Assembly: GCF_049243985.1 (NCBI RefSeq)
Contig: NC_135384.1
Span: 11,714,501 to 11,778,500, forward strand
DNA: 64,000 nucleotides
Reading direction: 5' to 3'
Source: Paroedura picta
Lineage: Eukaryota; Chordata; Lepidosauria; Squamata; Gekkonidae
Below, piece by piece: positions 34,580-46,045 of the stretch. Below the pieces are notes generated by a model. The model was not told where the DNA came from. It saw only the letters and a program-made list of their open reading frames with translations, and did no database searches. Every line of letters begins with the position of its first letter. Positions within the stretch are counted from its first letter, which is position 1. Both the position numbers and the translations under genes were made by a program.

Positions 34580-34785
34580 CCTTGACTTGTATGGCCCAGC
34601 CTAGCTTGGTCTTGTCAGATCTCAACAGCTAAGCTGGATTGGATCTGGTTCATACTTGGACCGGAGACCACAGAGGAAGTCCAGGGTTCCTACACAGAGA
34701 CAAGCAATGGCAAGTTATCTCTGTTTGTCTCTTGCCTTGAAACCCCTGTGAGAGGTTGTCATAAATCAGCCGTGACATGATGGGT
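34580..34785 (+). repeat. 5S rRNA-derived SINE
   Basis: CAACAGCTAAGCTGGATTGG, then GGTTCATACTTGGACC and GGAGACCA follow the order of the internal promoter half of 5S rRNA (AGCTAAGC, GGTTAGTACTTGGATGGGAGACC). The 3' part, GTTGTCATAAATCAGCCG, is a LINE-like tail. Such 5S-derived SINEs are known in lizards. It lies 3' of the SBK stop codon and could be in its 3' UTR. Confidence 0.75.
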
Positions 34786-34932
34786 GGTTCCACCACCATT
34801 TTCTTTTCCCAAAAAGGAAACCCCTTCCAACTTCTGGAAGTTTCACTGAAATTACCTGGACTTAAAAAAAAATGGATATGGCAAAGTTATGAATGCCGTC
34901 ACGCATTTAGCGTCATCGTAAATCAAGAAATG

Positions 34933-34938
34933 TAATAA
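34933..34938 (+). terminator. Candidate poly(A) signal of the SBK gene
   Basis: AATAAA cluster (AATAAATAAAATT) about 0.9 kb after the stop codon. It may instead belong to a repeat tail. Confidence 0.3.
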
Positions 34939-34949
34939 ATAAAATTAAT

Positions 34950-35565
34950 TAATAATGAATTGGTAATTTATTACACTTGTGGACCAGTAGACTATCCGCC
35001 TATCTTTTCATTGCTGTGCATTTTTAAAATTATCTATATGACTTCCTATCATTTGGTTACCTGTAAATGTTCCTTTTTCAGCCGGGGGGGGGGGGGGAGT
35101 AGAAGGAAAGGTTCCTCTTGTTCCCTCCGGTTTTAGGATGACACAGCTAATAACTTGAATTGTGTTACATGAAATCTTAGTGTGAGAACAAAAATAAGAA
35201 AGCAAAAGTAGAAAAAGCAGCTTTTAAAGACCTGTCTTGAGAATCGGGACTTTCTCCTGTCCCAAGATCTTTTCCAGTAAATACTGTAACATTTGCAGCT
35301 TGCACCAAGTCGAGCGTTCTGCCTCGATTAATGCTCTGCATATTTTACACGGCAGTTAGTACCTCATAAAAGAAGTACTAACTTTGCCATGATGCCTCCT
35401 GGTGTTCCTGGGCGACCTTTTGACGAATGCCTTGCAGGTCCTTCTGAAGATTCTTCTGTGTGTTATCTTCTGTTTCTACAAAGTCTCCCCCTACCCCAAT
35501 TCAGCTCTTTTCAAGCAGACTACATATACACGTTGATTGTTAGAGCTCATTTCCCCCTACCAGTG
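34950..35565. other. Intergenic DNA, no gene seen
   Basis: A G run at 35084-35097 and otherwise AT-rich unassigned sequence. Confidence 0.35.
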
Positions 35566-35571
35566 AGAACC

Positions 35572-35765
35572 AGTTAGGTGTAGTGGTTAGGAATGCAGAC
35601 TTCTAATCTGGCGAGTCAGAATTGATTCCACACTCCTCCACATGCAGCCAGCTGGGTGACCTTGGGCTCACGACAGCACTGATAGAGCTGTTCTGACCAA
35701 GCAGTAGTATCAGGTATTCTCCATCTTGGGTGGGAATGAGGAAGGATTATTTGAACATTGGGGCT
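35572..35765 (+). repeat. tRNA-derived SINE, second family
   Basis: The head GGTGTAGTGGTTAGGAATGC (A box) is followed by a decayed B box, CAGCTGGGTGACCTTGGGCT and CTGTTCTGACCAAGCAGTA. Confidence 0.75.
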
Positions 35766-35882
35766 TAGAGAATGAGCTAGGAGATCCCTAGTTTGAATCT
35801 TATCTCTGCCCCAAACTGGATAGCCCAGGCAGATCTCTGAAGGTCAGCAGAGCTGACTCTGGCTAGCATTTGGATGGGGGAC

Positions 35883-35888
<6 letters not shown>

Positions 35889-35932
<44 letters not shown>

Positions 35933-35995
35933 CATGATAATAGATAGATGGATAGATAGATATCATATATCATATCTCATATCTCATATATATAT
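35889..35995 (+). repeat. (TA)n and GATA/ATATC microsatellites
   Basis: About twenty TA units, then short GATA and CATATCT arrays. Confidence 0.85.
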
Positions 35996-35997
35996 GA

Positions 35998-36090
35998 TTA
36001 ATTAACTCCCACCAATCGGGAAACTCTTCCAGGGCCATCAAGAAACTCCAGGGTTTCATGAAACCCTGGTTGGAGAAAGCCTGGTCTAAT
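35998..36090 (-). repeat. Fragment of CAGGCTTTCTCAAC hAT family
   Basis: GGGAAACTCTTCCAGGGCC and CATGAAACCCTGGTTGGAGA match the copy at 5159 in inverse sense. Confidence 0.65.
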
Positions 36091-36124
36091 CTAACAAGGC
36101 CTGCAAATTACCTAACAAGGGCTG

Positions 36125-36222
36125 CAAAAAAATGCTTTGGGCTGATCCTGTGTTGAGCAGGGGGTTGGACTAGATGGCCTGTATGGCCCCTTCCAACTCT
36201 ATGATTCTATGATTCTATCTCC
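36125..36222 (+). repeat. CR1 LINE 3' tail
   Basis: GGGTTGGACTAGATGGCCTG followed by CTATGATTCTATGATTCTAT. Confidence 0.8.
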
Positions 36223-36229
36223 TCCATTC

Positions 36230-37235
36230 CATAAACTGCAGACTGGGGATTTTCAACTTGCTCATCCACAGATTATAGTCTTTCCCCCCTTTTTTTGTTT
36301 TTCTTTTTCTGAGCACCCAGCCTGAAGAAGAGTTCTGATGGACTCAAAGGCATCCTCAATTCTTTGTGACATTTTAGTTGGTGCCAATAAAAATATTACC
36401 CAATTTTTGCTGTGTGGCCTTTCCCCCCTTCTAATGAAGCACAAGTCATTTTTTTCCTCTTATTCAGCTGGTCACCCTACCAAGGATGGGGAGCCTCACT
36501 TGCTGCTCTGGACCATTTGCCAAGAAGGACCACTGTTTCCCCTGCACTGAGTGAATGCCTTGAGCTTCATTACAGGGGGCCTTAAGAAGATGAGTGATGG
36601 TACCTTTGCAATCTCAAATCCAAATCAGTTCCAGTTGACCTTTCCTGCTGGCCTTTCTGTCGCTCTCCTGTTGCTCATTTACTTGCCGCCTTGCTGGTTG
36701 TCCAGACCAAGGTCATTATAACTAGAGAATTAGGCATGATCGATTTTGCAAAGAGGGAGAGGCATAGAGGGTGGGAAGGCTCTGGCCCTCTGGTGATAAC
36801 TTGGCTTTGTAATCTACCTTGCGTCATGGTTGACAGGGGAGAAAATCAAGATTAAAGTAAGCTGCAGAGAGATCTGCAATACTGCTGCATAGCTCCTTGG
36901 TCGGAATGAGGCTACGGTGAGCTCCAGTTTTCTTCATTTCTTTAGACATCTATAATCTCAAAGTGGCCTACACTGTTCTTCCTTCCTCCATTTGTTCTTT
37001 ATAGCAGCAACCTCGTTAGGTTGGACTGAAAACGTGTGGCAGGTTCAAGATCACCTACTGAACTCCAAGTCTGTGTGCGGATTTGAACCTATATTTCCCC
37101 AGTTGTAGTCTGACATACTACCTATGCTACCCCACTGGCAAATGTAACCCCTTTTCCCTCTTGGAGCCCTTGCATTCAAACGGAAACCAACTGAAGAAGA
37201 AGGTGTTATCAAGTCATCATGACCCCATTGACAAG
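36230..37235. other. Intergenic DNA, no gene seen
   Basis: No exon or clear repeat recognised. Confidence 0.35.
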
Positions 37236-37239
37236 GCAC

Positions 37240-37460
37240 AGGGATGCCAATCCACAGGTAGAATCTATGGATCCCCTGGAATTTTAACATCTCCAGACTA
37301 AAGAGATCAGGTCCCTGGGGGGGAAATGGCTGCTTTGGAGGGTGGGCTCCATAGCATTATATTCCTCTGAGGTCCTTCCCTGCCCCAAATTTCACCTCAC
37401 TCCTGGCTCTACCCCAAAGTCCCCAGGTATTGCCCAATTCAGAGCTGGCAACTCTAACAA
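37240..37460 (-). repeat. GGTTGCCAAC-type repeat
   Basis: Inverted copy; contains AGGTATTGCCCAATTCAGAG and GGATCCCCTGGAATTTTAAC, the complement of the phrases seen at 25205. Confidence 0.6.
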
Positions 37461-37736
37461 GGCACTCCAGGCAAAAGACAAAAAGAAGTGGATGGCCTTT
37501 GCCTTTCTCTACATAGCCACCCAATTCTTGCACGGTGGTCTCTCTTTCTAGTACTGACCCAGGCTGAACTGGGTGAGCTCCCAAGCTCTGGGCTATTCAG
37601 GCTGCCAAATCCAAGTGGGTGATCATAGCACAGACAATTTTGTAAGCTACTTTGAATCAGGTAAGCTGGCTTGGGAATTTCTTCTCCCAAATTCAATTCA
37701 GGGCCATTTAGACATTCTCAGCAGAAGCATTCCTCA

Positions 37737-37965
37737 AGCCAGCTGGGTGTAGTGGTTAGGAGTGCGACTTCTAATCTGGCATGCCGGGTTCGATTCTGCA
37801 CTTCCCCACATGCAACCAGCTGGGTGCCCTTGGCCTCGCCACGGCACTGAGAAAACTGCTCTCACAGGGTGTTTGTTGTGGGGAGAGGAAAAGGAGGACA
37901 ACTGTAAGCTGCTTTGAAACTCCTTCGGGTAGAAAAATATGAGAACTAGCTCTTCTTCTTTCTAA
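37737..37965 (+). repeat. tRNA-derived SINE, second family, near complete
   Basis: A box GGTGTAGTGGTTAGGAGTGC and B box GGGTTCGATTC are intact. The body runs through GTTTGTTGTGGGGAGAGG and ACTCCTTCGGGTAGAAAA to a CTCTTCTTCTTT tail. Confidence 0.85.
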
Positions 37966-37969
37966 TGGG

Positions 37970-39455
37970 CAAGCAAAGGGTTAAGAACCTTGGCTTCCCC
38001 TGCAGACGGGACCATTATCACCGATACATCCATCAGCACTTGCTAATTTCCGTGTTCCTCGGGGACTGCTCAGCAGTGTCCGTTGGATTGCTTAAATCAA
38101 CTCAACCAGCAGGCCAGCTGAAATCCATTCCCCAAAGAAGGAACGAGGGAGGGAAAAGCAGGGGCAGGGGCTGATGTCAGGGGTCTGGCAAGGGATCTTT
38201 CCACCCGCAGAGAGGAGATGTTTGTAAATATGCTGGCCTGTTCGCAGCTTTGCCACTCACAGGGTGGGAGTCCACTGGCCTTGTGCCTGGATCCGTGAAA
38301 GGGCAACACTTCGGCCGGATCCAGTAACATCCCCAAAGAGGCATCGAGTGGCTGTTAAGGGGGAGGGAAGGATTTGGAATTCATTCCTCTTGAGGACAGA
38401 ATAAAGAGATAACAAGGGTGCAGCAAGAGGGAACGCCATCCTCCCGGAAAGCCAGGCGTTGGCTTATTTCTCCAGATGTGCCCCCGTTCCACCGCGCACA
38501 CAGCCAAAAACGCGACAGACCAGCAAAGGACTCTGAGTCAACAGTCGTTGCAACTTCTCTTAAATTATAAATAAATGGAGCTATGTATCTAAATATCGGG
38601 ATGTTCCCCAGTTCCTTATTGCTCGGTTCCTTATTTGCCATTTCCCTCTTCGTGGTGTAGTTCAAAAAGGCAGGTCTGAGTCCCAAGAACTGGGCCATGA
38701 AGCAGGCCCTGAAGTCTGAAAGCAAGAACGATGTCGTATGCAGCTGTGTGCCCCCATTGGGGAGAAAAGTGGGATATAAATAAATAAACATTAACTGAAA
38801 ACATGTCGGGGGCTCACATTCTAGCTTTTATGCAGACTTGTGCCCCAAACCCATTTTTTAAAAAAGAAAGACCACAGTTCTGGATGCGCTCAGAGGCCCC
38901 TGCACCCTTAAGACCTTGTTCAACAGAGACTCCAAATCCAGGAGCAAGTCTGCATGTTCCATGGCATCAAAGCTCTTGCTTGATACGGACCAGGAGTCAA
39001 AGCGCCACAGCTCATTTGCATGTGCTCTTTGCACATACTTAGCATTATTTCCATGAATGCAATGGATCCCAGAGATGGTAGGCAACTCCTGTTTCCCTTT
39101 TTGAGGTTCCCTGCCAGCTGGGATGATTGAGACCCTTGCTGCTACTAGTCCCAAATGCTCAGGAAGTCATGGGATTTTGCCTTGATGTCTAAATTTCAGA
39201 CTCCTCGGCCAGTGATCTGACTGGTAATTCAAATCAATATGCAAAATGCCACCTGTTGCCTCTCTGGTGTCCCTACTTTGCAATCTCAGTAGCCTCCACT
39301 GGCCTCCTACCAGTCCGTTCCCTTTACACACAGCTCCCTGGGAGTTCCTCCCTGACTTTGTTCTCTGATGGTTGTAGCCCCCTTTTTGTGTCAAATACCT
39401 TCCCTGCGGATCACTCCCTGTCAGGTATTGACACTCAAGCCTGGCCTATACGTTC
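37970..39455. other. Intergenic DNA, no gene seen
   Basis: A short LINE-like tail (AAAGTGGGATATAAATAAAT) at 38767-38790; otherwise unassigned. Confidence 0.35.
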
Positions 39456-39459
39456 AGTG

Positions 39460-40060
39460 AAGGTCTTTATTTATTTTATTTAATATTTGATTTATATACC
39501 GCTGCTCTCCAAGACCCGCGCCGGTTTTCAATAAGATGATAAAACAACAATACCCATAAAATCTCCCATACAAAAAGATGGCTCATCATTGGAGTTAACT
39601 CCCCTTTTAATCTCCCCCCCCCCGTCCTGTCCAGCTGGCAGTCCGAAGCTCTTCCATTAGGAGCGAGGGACCTGATCTCAATTCAAGGGGACCCCATGAT
39701 GGTAATTCTGGGACCTCAACCCGGCTTCAACTATATGCCTGGCGGAAGAGCTCCATTTTACAGGCCCTGCGGAAAGCTGTTAATTCCGACAGGGCCCTTA
39801 GCTCTTCCAGGAGCTCATTCCACCAGGCCGGGGCCAGGTCTGAAAAAGCCCTGGCCCTGGTTGAGGCCAGGAGAATGTCCTGGGGGCCCGGGGCAACCAG
39901 AAGATTCATACCCGCAGAGCCAAGTGCCCTGTGGGGGGCATAGGCAGACAAGCGGTCCCGCAGTTATGCCGGACCCAAGCCACGTATGGCCTTCAAGGTC
40001 AAAACCAATACCTTAAACTTGATCCGGAAACCACCATTTCAGATGGCAAACGCGGTTGCC
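39460..40060 (-). repeat. L2-like LINE, 3' part
   Basis: Inverted copy. The minus frame over 39727-39951 gives ARAFSDLAPAWWNELLEELR and TAFRRACKMELFRQAYS, homologous to the remnant at 23640. The sequence beyond 39900 is upstream ORF text, also decayed. Confidence 0.75.
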
Positions 40061-40064
40061 GTTT

Positions 40065-40830
40065 TTAAAATTTCTTCTTGTAAAAAAAGTCCCCCCAGGG
40101 GGAACAGTTCCATCCAGCCAGCTTCCTGTGAGCTAGCTTTTACTTGCAGGAAATATGGAGGTAAAACATGAACCTCTGTTACCGTCCATACAAAGTAAGC
40201 CTGTGCTATCTTACTTTGATGTAAGCAGACATGAAGGGTAGAATTTTAAGGGTCTAACTACAAATTATGCTTTTCTTCGGATCGGGTCACTTCTTGATTT
40301 GCCAACCGCTTGGAGAGGAGACAGAAATGCCCTTTTCCATGACTAGAGGCTTAATGGGATGGCGTTTATCAGGGAAGGTTATTGACTTCCATGCCATGAA
40401 TTGTATTGTTGTAGTCCCTAAGGTGCCATGCCAAAGGGGAGGTGGGGCTGGAGTTTCGTTGCTACAAGATTATAGGAATCAATTTTCTTTCATGTCATTG
40501 CTCGGTGTTGTGCTTACTGAGCAGTACGATGTGTTAGGATTTGAACCTTGGCTAACCTTGGGCTGGTGACCTAAGCTGGGTGGGAGGAGCAGTTTTGACA
40601 CACACTGCACCTTCTTCCTCTCTGCATCTCTGGTCAAAAGGAAGCATTTACTCATATATATCCTTTTCTCCCAGGGGGGGGGGGGTGGCCTCACGGTGGT
40701 TTGCACAATTGCTTCCCCTTCTTCCACTGTGTCTTCATGACCATGAGGTAGGTTAGGCTGAGTCAGAATGACTGTCTCAAAGTCACCCACCTAATTTCCA
40801 TGGCAGTGTAGAGATCTGGACGTGGGTCTT
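40065..40830. other. Intergenic DNA, no gene seen
   Basis: A G run at 40674-40685. A stretch at 40700-40830 reads like the 3' half of a tRNA-SINE in old form. No exon recognised. Confidence 0.3.
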
Positions 40831-40835
40831 CCAAA

Positions 40836-41130
40836 GAACCAGCTTGGTGTAGTGGTTAAGAGCAGTGGCTTCTAATCTGGAGAACCAGGTTTGGTTCCCT
40901 GCTCCTCCTCCATATGCTTCTCAGATCAGACACATTATGATGCCATCATAATGACAGAGGAGGTCAGAAGATGCTCACTAAAAGCCTGCATTATGGGGGA
41001 GAGTGCTGGGCTAGGACAGGACTTGAAGTTCATGACTGGCCTTTTTGGGCCCATGGCTCTCTTTCATCTCAACCCACTTCACAAGGTGGTCATGAGGACA
41101 AAATAGCTGAGGAGAGAACCGTGCATGTCC
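40836..41130 (+). repeat. tRNA-derived SINE, second family, diverged
   Basis: The head CAGCTTGGTGTAGTGGTTAA and B-box-like GGTTTGGTTCC are present; the 3' half is decayed. Confidence 0.7.
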
Positions 41131-41134
41131 CTAT

Positions 41135-42230
41135 GAGCTTCTTTGAGGTACAGAGGAATAAAATTGAGGCTGATCTCTAGAAAAGCTTCCAGGTCAAGTT
41201 CATTTGTTGGTTTGGGCCAGATATTTAGTCTTGTAAAAAGAAGTACTTTGCCTTGTTTTGCCTCAGACTTTTCAAGCTTTTGACTGTGGAGGAACCCCTG
41301 AAATATTTTTCAGGCTTCAAGGAACCCCAGAAGTGGTGACATGCTTCTCCAGTGAAGTGGCCGCAGAAGTAAGATGTGGGAGCCAGCCAATTAATCGATC
41401 AATCGACGATTTACTGTTTCCATTGTGGAGAAAGAGACTAGGCCGGTAGACCAACAGGGGACGTAGGTTCCAATGTTGTCTAGTGTTGTCAACGGCCATC
41501 CAAATTTCTGGAAAAGGCTATGTGATCCCTAGGAATCCCTGCTGTACTTTAAGCTTCATAAACTCCCAAGTCTGACAATGCCTGAACTATCTCTGCCCTC
41601 AGGTTGGACACTTCTCTTACCATCATCTGTTCTGAAACCAATATACAAAGAGGCCTCAGATTAGGAACCGTTGAAGAAGGCCTCTAAGTGTGCAATTTCC
41701 GTGTAAGCCATTGCCTTTTGAGCCCAGCCGGCCATCTCGAAGGACAAGAAAGTGCCCCCAGAGCTTGGTCCATCTGAGGAAGTGTGAGGGAACCAGATCT
41801 TCCTTATGACTCCTCAGGCTCTTTGATTCCCCTTGGCCTTCTCCCATCTGAGGAAGGAGCCATACACACAAACACCCATATGAGGTTCGCTATTGGGGTG
41901 GGAGCGTTGGCGTTAGTGATGGATGGTAGGGTCTGTTTACAAGCACCGAGGCCACTTGCGTGGGAGGCCGAGGGGCACACGCTGGGAGAAGGCTGGCAAG
42001 CCCCAAGGTGGTGACAGAAGATGCGTTAATAATTACCACAACATGTCCCAGGATCTAAAATAGCCCTGCAGCCGTGTTACCCGCTGGGGCAGCGCTAAGC
42101 CTTCCCGGGATGGGGACGTTGCATCTCCGTATCCTGAGGAGAGAGCTCTGACACCCGAGAAGAGAGACCACATAAGTCTCTTCTTTCTTGCCTCATCCTT
42201 TACCACAGATCACCCAAGCTGACGTTCTCT
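41135..42230. other. Intergenic DNA, no gene seen
   Basis: At 41265-41345 there is an old piece of the CAGGCTTTCTCAAC hAT family (TTTTTCAGGCTTCAAGGAAC). No exon recognised. Confidence 0.35.
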
Positions 42231-42233
42231 GGC

Positions 42234-42465
42234 TAGGGTTGCCAACTGTGTGTGGAGAAATAGCTGGAGATCTTTTTTTTTGGGGGGGGGGGGAAGGGGG
42301 ACAGTGAGGTTTGGGGAGACAGTGAGATTTGGGGATGGGGGTAATGTGATAGAGTCTACCTTCCAAAGCAGTCGTTTTGTCTGGAGGAATCAATCCCTAA
42401 CCTGGAGGCCAGTTGTAATCCCTGGAGGTCTCCAGCTAGCACCTGGGGACTGGCAACCATGCCTC
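42234..42465 (+). repeat. GGTTGCCAAC-type repeat, near complete
   Basis: Runs from AGGGTTGCCAACTGTG to GGGGACTGGCAACC, so both ends of the family can be compared here. The middle has ATAGAGTCTACCTTCCAAAG and GGAGGCCAGTTGTAATCCC. Confidence 0.7.
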
Positions 42466-42469
42466 TGGC

Positions 42470-43990
42470 CGACCTGTGCAGCTCCTTCTCCCCTCTTGGC
42501 GAATCTTTCCCAAGTATCTTGCAGAGTTCCTGTCCTCCTTCAGTTGTTCTCTCACCGGGTTGCCAAATGATGGCACGTGGGGGAAGAACACCTGCCTTGC
42601 TCCTATCCTTCAGGGGCAACTTGATCGACAGATGCAGCTTTCCACGGGACGGCGATAAACATTCTCCATTGCTAAGGTCTGCAGACCGAGCTGCCATTAA
42701 AGACACAGGAGCAGTAGGCGGGGAGAAAGTTGGCAACCCTAGTTCTGACGGCTCTTATAACCAGTGCAGGTGCCCAGAAACAGGCCCACCAGGCTTATTA
42801 TTTATTTATTTATTTATTTGTTTGTTTGTTTGTTTATTATTAAATTTGTTACCCACCACTCCTGAGCAGACTCGTGGTGGGTTACAGATGTCCAGTTAAA
42901 AGCCCCCTGCCTGGGCCAGTGTGATGCTGCAAAGCATGGTCATCCTACCGCCCCTCCACCCTTACATTCTGCTCACTCTTCCTCCTCCCAAGTGTCAGGA
43001 AATGGCATGAAGGAGGAGTTTGAGGATGGAGGCAGGAAAGACTCACAATTGCCCTTCACTAGGGGAGTGCCCTTTCCCTATTGAATGGCTGACCCCCACT
43101 GACGGCCAATCTGGGCAGATTTTACCATGTGCATCAACTGCACACAAACTGGGTATTATTAAAGCTATAAATGTGGAGTTAAAAAAAATGCTATTGTGGT
43201 GTTTTTAGACTGCTTATGCGCCCCAACATAGTTATTTAAAAAGACAGACAAATGCCAGGTTGGGTGCAGCATCCTTTGGCTATCATGCCCTATCGAAAAT
43301 GCCTTGGGAAATTCTCTGCTCTGAAGTGGTTGGTTGTATAGCATTATGTGTGTGTGTGTGTGTTGTTCACTGGGCAGCTAGACTCAAAGGAAGCCTGGGC
43401 TCTTGTATCTTTATCACACTTCCCGATTTTCTTCCCTTGGCAAGAAAAGAGAGGTATTTCAAGGCTAGTCGAATTTCTACGGTTGCCAGCATCCCAGCCT
43501 GCCTCTCTAGATGGGCTTTTAACAAAGGTGGGATGTGCATCTCTAAGTACACAGCTCACTTGCCCAGATTCCTGCATTTCATGTCCACGCTAAAAGCTTG
43601 GTTGAAAAGCTGGCAGGCTCTACCAAAAGACAGCCACAGGAAAAAGGGGAAGATACACCATGAGGTGAGTTGACTCACTAAAGGCAGCCATGGCCTTGGT
43701 AACAGTCTGATGTTTTGGAGGTCATTAATGCACAGGGTGGCCATAAATCAGAAGAGACTGTACTGCACATAACACATACACATATGTGCAGGTAATATAT
43801 TCATCCATGCACTGGAAATTCAGGATGTGAATGGTGGTTTAATTCCATGCAGTTCCTTCTGCTGTCACCTAGTGGCCAATTTCTAAAACACCAGCATGAT
43901 TAATCTCTCATTCCAACAGTGGGGAATTGCAGATTCTCCTAATCCCGTATGTTGACAATCAATTTTGACTAAATTACTATATGTTTCCGG
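42470..43990. other. Intergenic DNA with simple repeats and SINE tail
   Basis: TTAT/GTTT tetranucleotides at 42800-42840 precede an inverted LINE tail ending near 42895. A GT run lies at 43345-43362. At 43660-43790 is a SINE 3' part (TTTTGGAGGTCATTAATGCA, GGCCATAAATCAGAAG) like that of the 5S-derived SINE. No exon recognised. Confidence 0.4.
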
Positions 43991-44004
43991 TGCTGTCTGA
44001 ACGC

Positions 44005-44262
44005 CAACTTGGTGTCGTGGTTAACAGTGGTGGTTTCTAATGTGGAGAGCTGTGTTGGATTCCCTGCTCCTCCACCTACAGGGTGACCTTAGGCTAGTCA
44101 TAGTTCTGATGGAGCTGTTCTCACAGAGCCATTCGTTCTCTTAGCCTCACCTACCTCGCAGGGTGGCTGTTGCGGGGAGAGGGAGGAAAAGTGATTGTCA
44201 GGCACTTTGAGACTCCTTCGGGTAGAGAAAAGCAGTGTATAAAAGCCCACTCTTCTTCAAAA
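44005..44262 (+). repeat. tRNA-derived SINE, second family, near complete
   Basis: Head CAACTTGGTGTCGTGGTTAA, body GGCTGTTGCGGGGAGAGG, tail ACTCCTTCGGGTAGAGAAAA and CTCTTCTTC. Confidence 0.8.
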
Positions 44263-44339
44263 AGGCAACCAACCAACTCTTTAAATGCTGTGTTAAATTT
44301 CTTATCACAACCAGCATTTCATAGAGCATTTGTGGAATG

Positions 44340-44550
44340 CCTTCTGGATGTTTTTTAAAATCATCCCCAAAAGCTGAAATCTTGAAGGTTTGGGGACAGG
44401 ATGTGGAACCTGGGAAGCGGCCCTTTGGGGCGGGGGAGCTCACCAGGGATTTAAGGCCACAGAGACCTCCATCCGAGGCATGTAGATCTGCAGATCAGTT
44501 ATAATTTTGGGAGATCTCCCGGTCCCACCTGGAGGCTGGCAACCCTACAC
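44340..44550 (+). repeat. GGTTGCCAAC-type repeat, diverged
   Basis: The 3' end, GGGAGATCTCCCGGTCCCAC then CTGGAGGCTGGCAACCCTA-like text, is clear; the 5' half is decayed. Confidence 0.5.
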
Positions 44551-44559
44551 CCATACCAG

Positions 44560-45400
44560 CCTGAGGATGTAATTGGACATTATCCCATCTGACTTCCACA
44601 AGAAAAAACAAAGAAGTCTGATTGAAGAGCAGGGTAAGACTGCTGTTTTGTAAAGTAGCCTTGTTTTGCCTCTCCGTAGTTTGATGTCTGCAGTTGATGG
44701 AAGAAAGGAAACCGAAACCAAAAGCCTCCCCGTTGCTAGGAGAAAGGCTGAATGCAGAGACTCAGCTGTTTTGGTGACGATGATGTACATGGACCACAGG
44801 CATTTGTGACGTGGGGGGAGGGATAACCACCCTGCATCATGCTTATTTGTCTTTGTCTTTCCGAGTCTCTGAAGGTGCTTGGTAGGGAAGCCAGAGAAGG
44901 TTTTTAAAATCCCCAGATGTGTCTCTCCAATTCTGTATGTGTGTGGGTTTTCTTTTAAAGCAAAAATCTGTTTTGAGTGCATGATTTGGGGGGCATATTT
45001 TGGAGGGCCAGCAAGCTGCAGTGTGCTTAAGGATATCTTCCTTTCTGCTCCTACAATCCTGGATCCAAAATCCTTTGCTATTTATGTTTCATTGTTTCAG
45101 TTACCAGGGTCCCCCCACAAACCCTTTGAGCTCCCCTTCTCGCATTTGTGCCAGGGCCTCCAGGGGACTATATTGCCCTGTTGAGAATAGCTGCCGGATA
45201 ACAGCTATTTTCTCTAAGGAAACTGACCTCTGTAATCTGGAGATCTATTCTGGGAGACCCCCAGGCCTCACCTGGAAATCAGGAAATGAATGGGCCACGT
45301 GATATGGGTAGAAAAATATGAGAGTCAAAAATAGCTGAATGCATCATTTCAAACATTTCACGATCTTATTTCCAAGTAAACGAACAACAGTCCACAAAAC
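44560..45400. other. Intergenic DNA, no gene seen
   Basis: A fragment of the GGTTGCCAAC-type repeat at 45215-45285; otherwise nothing recognised. Confidence 0.35.
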
Positions 45401-45410
45401 TTAAAGCATG

Positions 45411-45722
45411 TCAGTTGTAGAGATGACACTGATCTTCCAAAAATATATGAAATCCGATTGTAAACAGAAATAATTATTCTCATAGGTTTATCTTCCGAGA
45501 TACAAAATTAGCTTTGTGAGCTGAGAAACATCTTGTGTTTTCAAAAAATTCAATTCTTCATCCGAACCTATTCATCTAAAAATTAAGCCACCTAACCAGA
45601 AAGTCGATAACACATCTGCTCCCAAATATGTATACACCCATACATTCAAATGGAAAAGCATAACAATAACATCTGTGCTCAGGCATATATTTTTGGAAGA
45701 TCAGTGACATCTCTACAACTGA
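45411..45722. mobile_element. AT-rich MITE with 39-bp terminal inverted repeats
   Basis: The left arm 45411-45449 (TCAGTTGTAGAGATGACACT...) and right arm 45684-45722 are inverse copies with one mismatch in 39 bases. The core is AT-rich with no frame. I could not find a convincing target duplication, so the superfamily is open (hAT possible from the CAGTTG ends). Confidence 0.75.
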
Positions 45723-45907
45723 GGCTCCCTACATTTTGTTAACCTCTAAACCCCTGCTCTAAACCTTCCAAAATCTGCTGTTCTTTGACTTGGAAATTTA
45801 AAAACTATTTAAACGGATATAGTCAGCTGTATTTGCCTCTCACGACGTCTCCAGGGACAAAGGGTGGAAACATTCAAATGGGTAGCTGTGTCTGAAGTAG
45901 CAGGACA

Positions 45908-46045
45908 AAATCCGAGTCCAGTCGCACCTTTAAGACCAACCATGATTTATTCAGGGCGTGAGCTTTCGAGTGCAAGCTTGCACTCGAAAGCTCACGACCT
46001 GAATAAATCATGGTTGGTCTTAAAGGTGCTCCTGGACTCGGATTT
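45908..46045. repeat. Near-perfect 138-bp palindromic (foldback) repeat
   Basis: AAATCCGAGTCCAG at the left and CTGGACTCGGATTT at the right pair through almost the whole length, meeting at TGCAAGCTTGCA. The arm text TGGTCTTAAAGGTGCTCCTG is a common dispersed repeat in reptile DNA. It directly abuts the CpG-rich promoter that follows. Confidence 0.85.

Noticed and set aside
42356-42899. Frames of 126-146 codons on both strands
   Set aside because: They overlap a GGTTGCCAAC-type repeat and a tetranucleotide array; no protein features.
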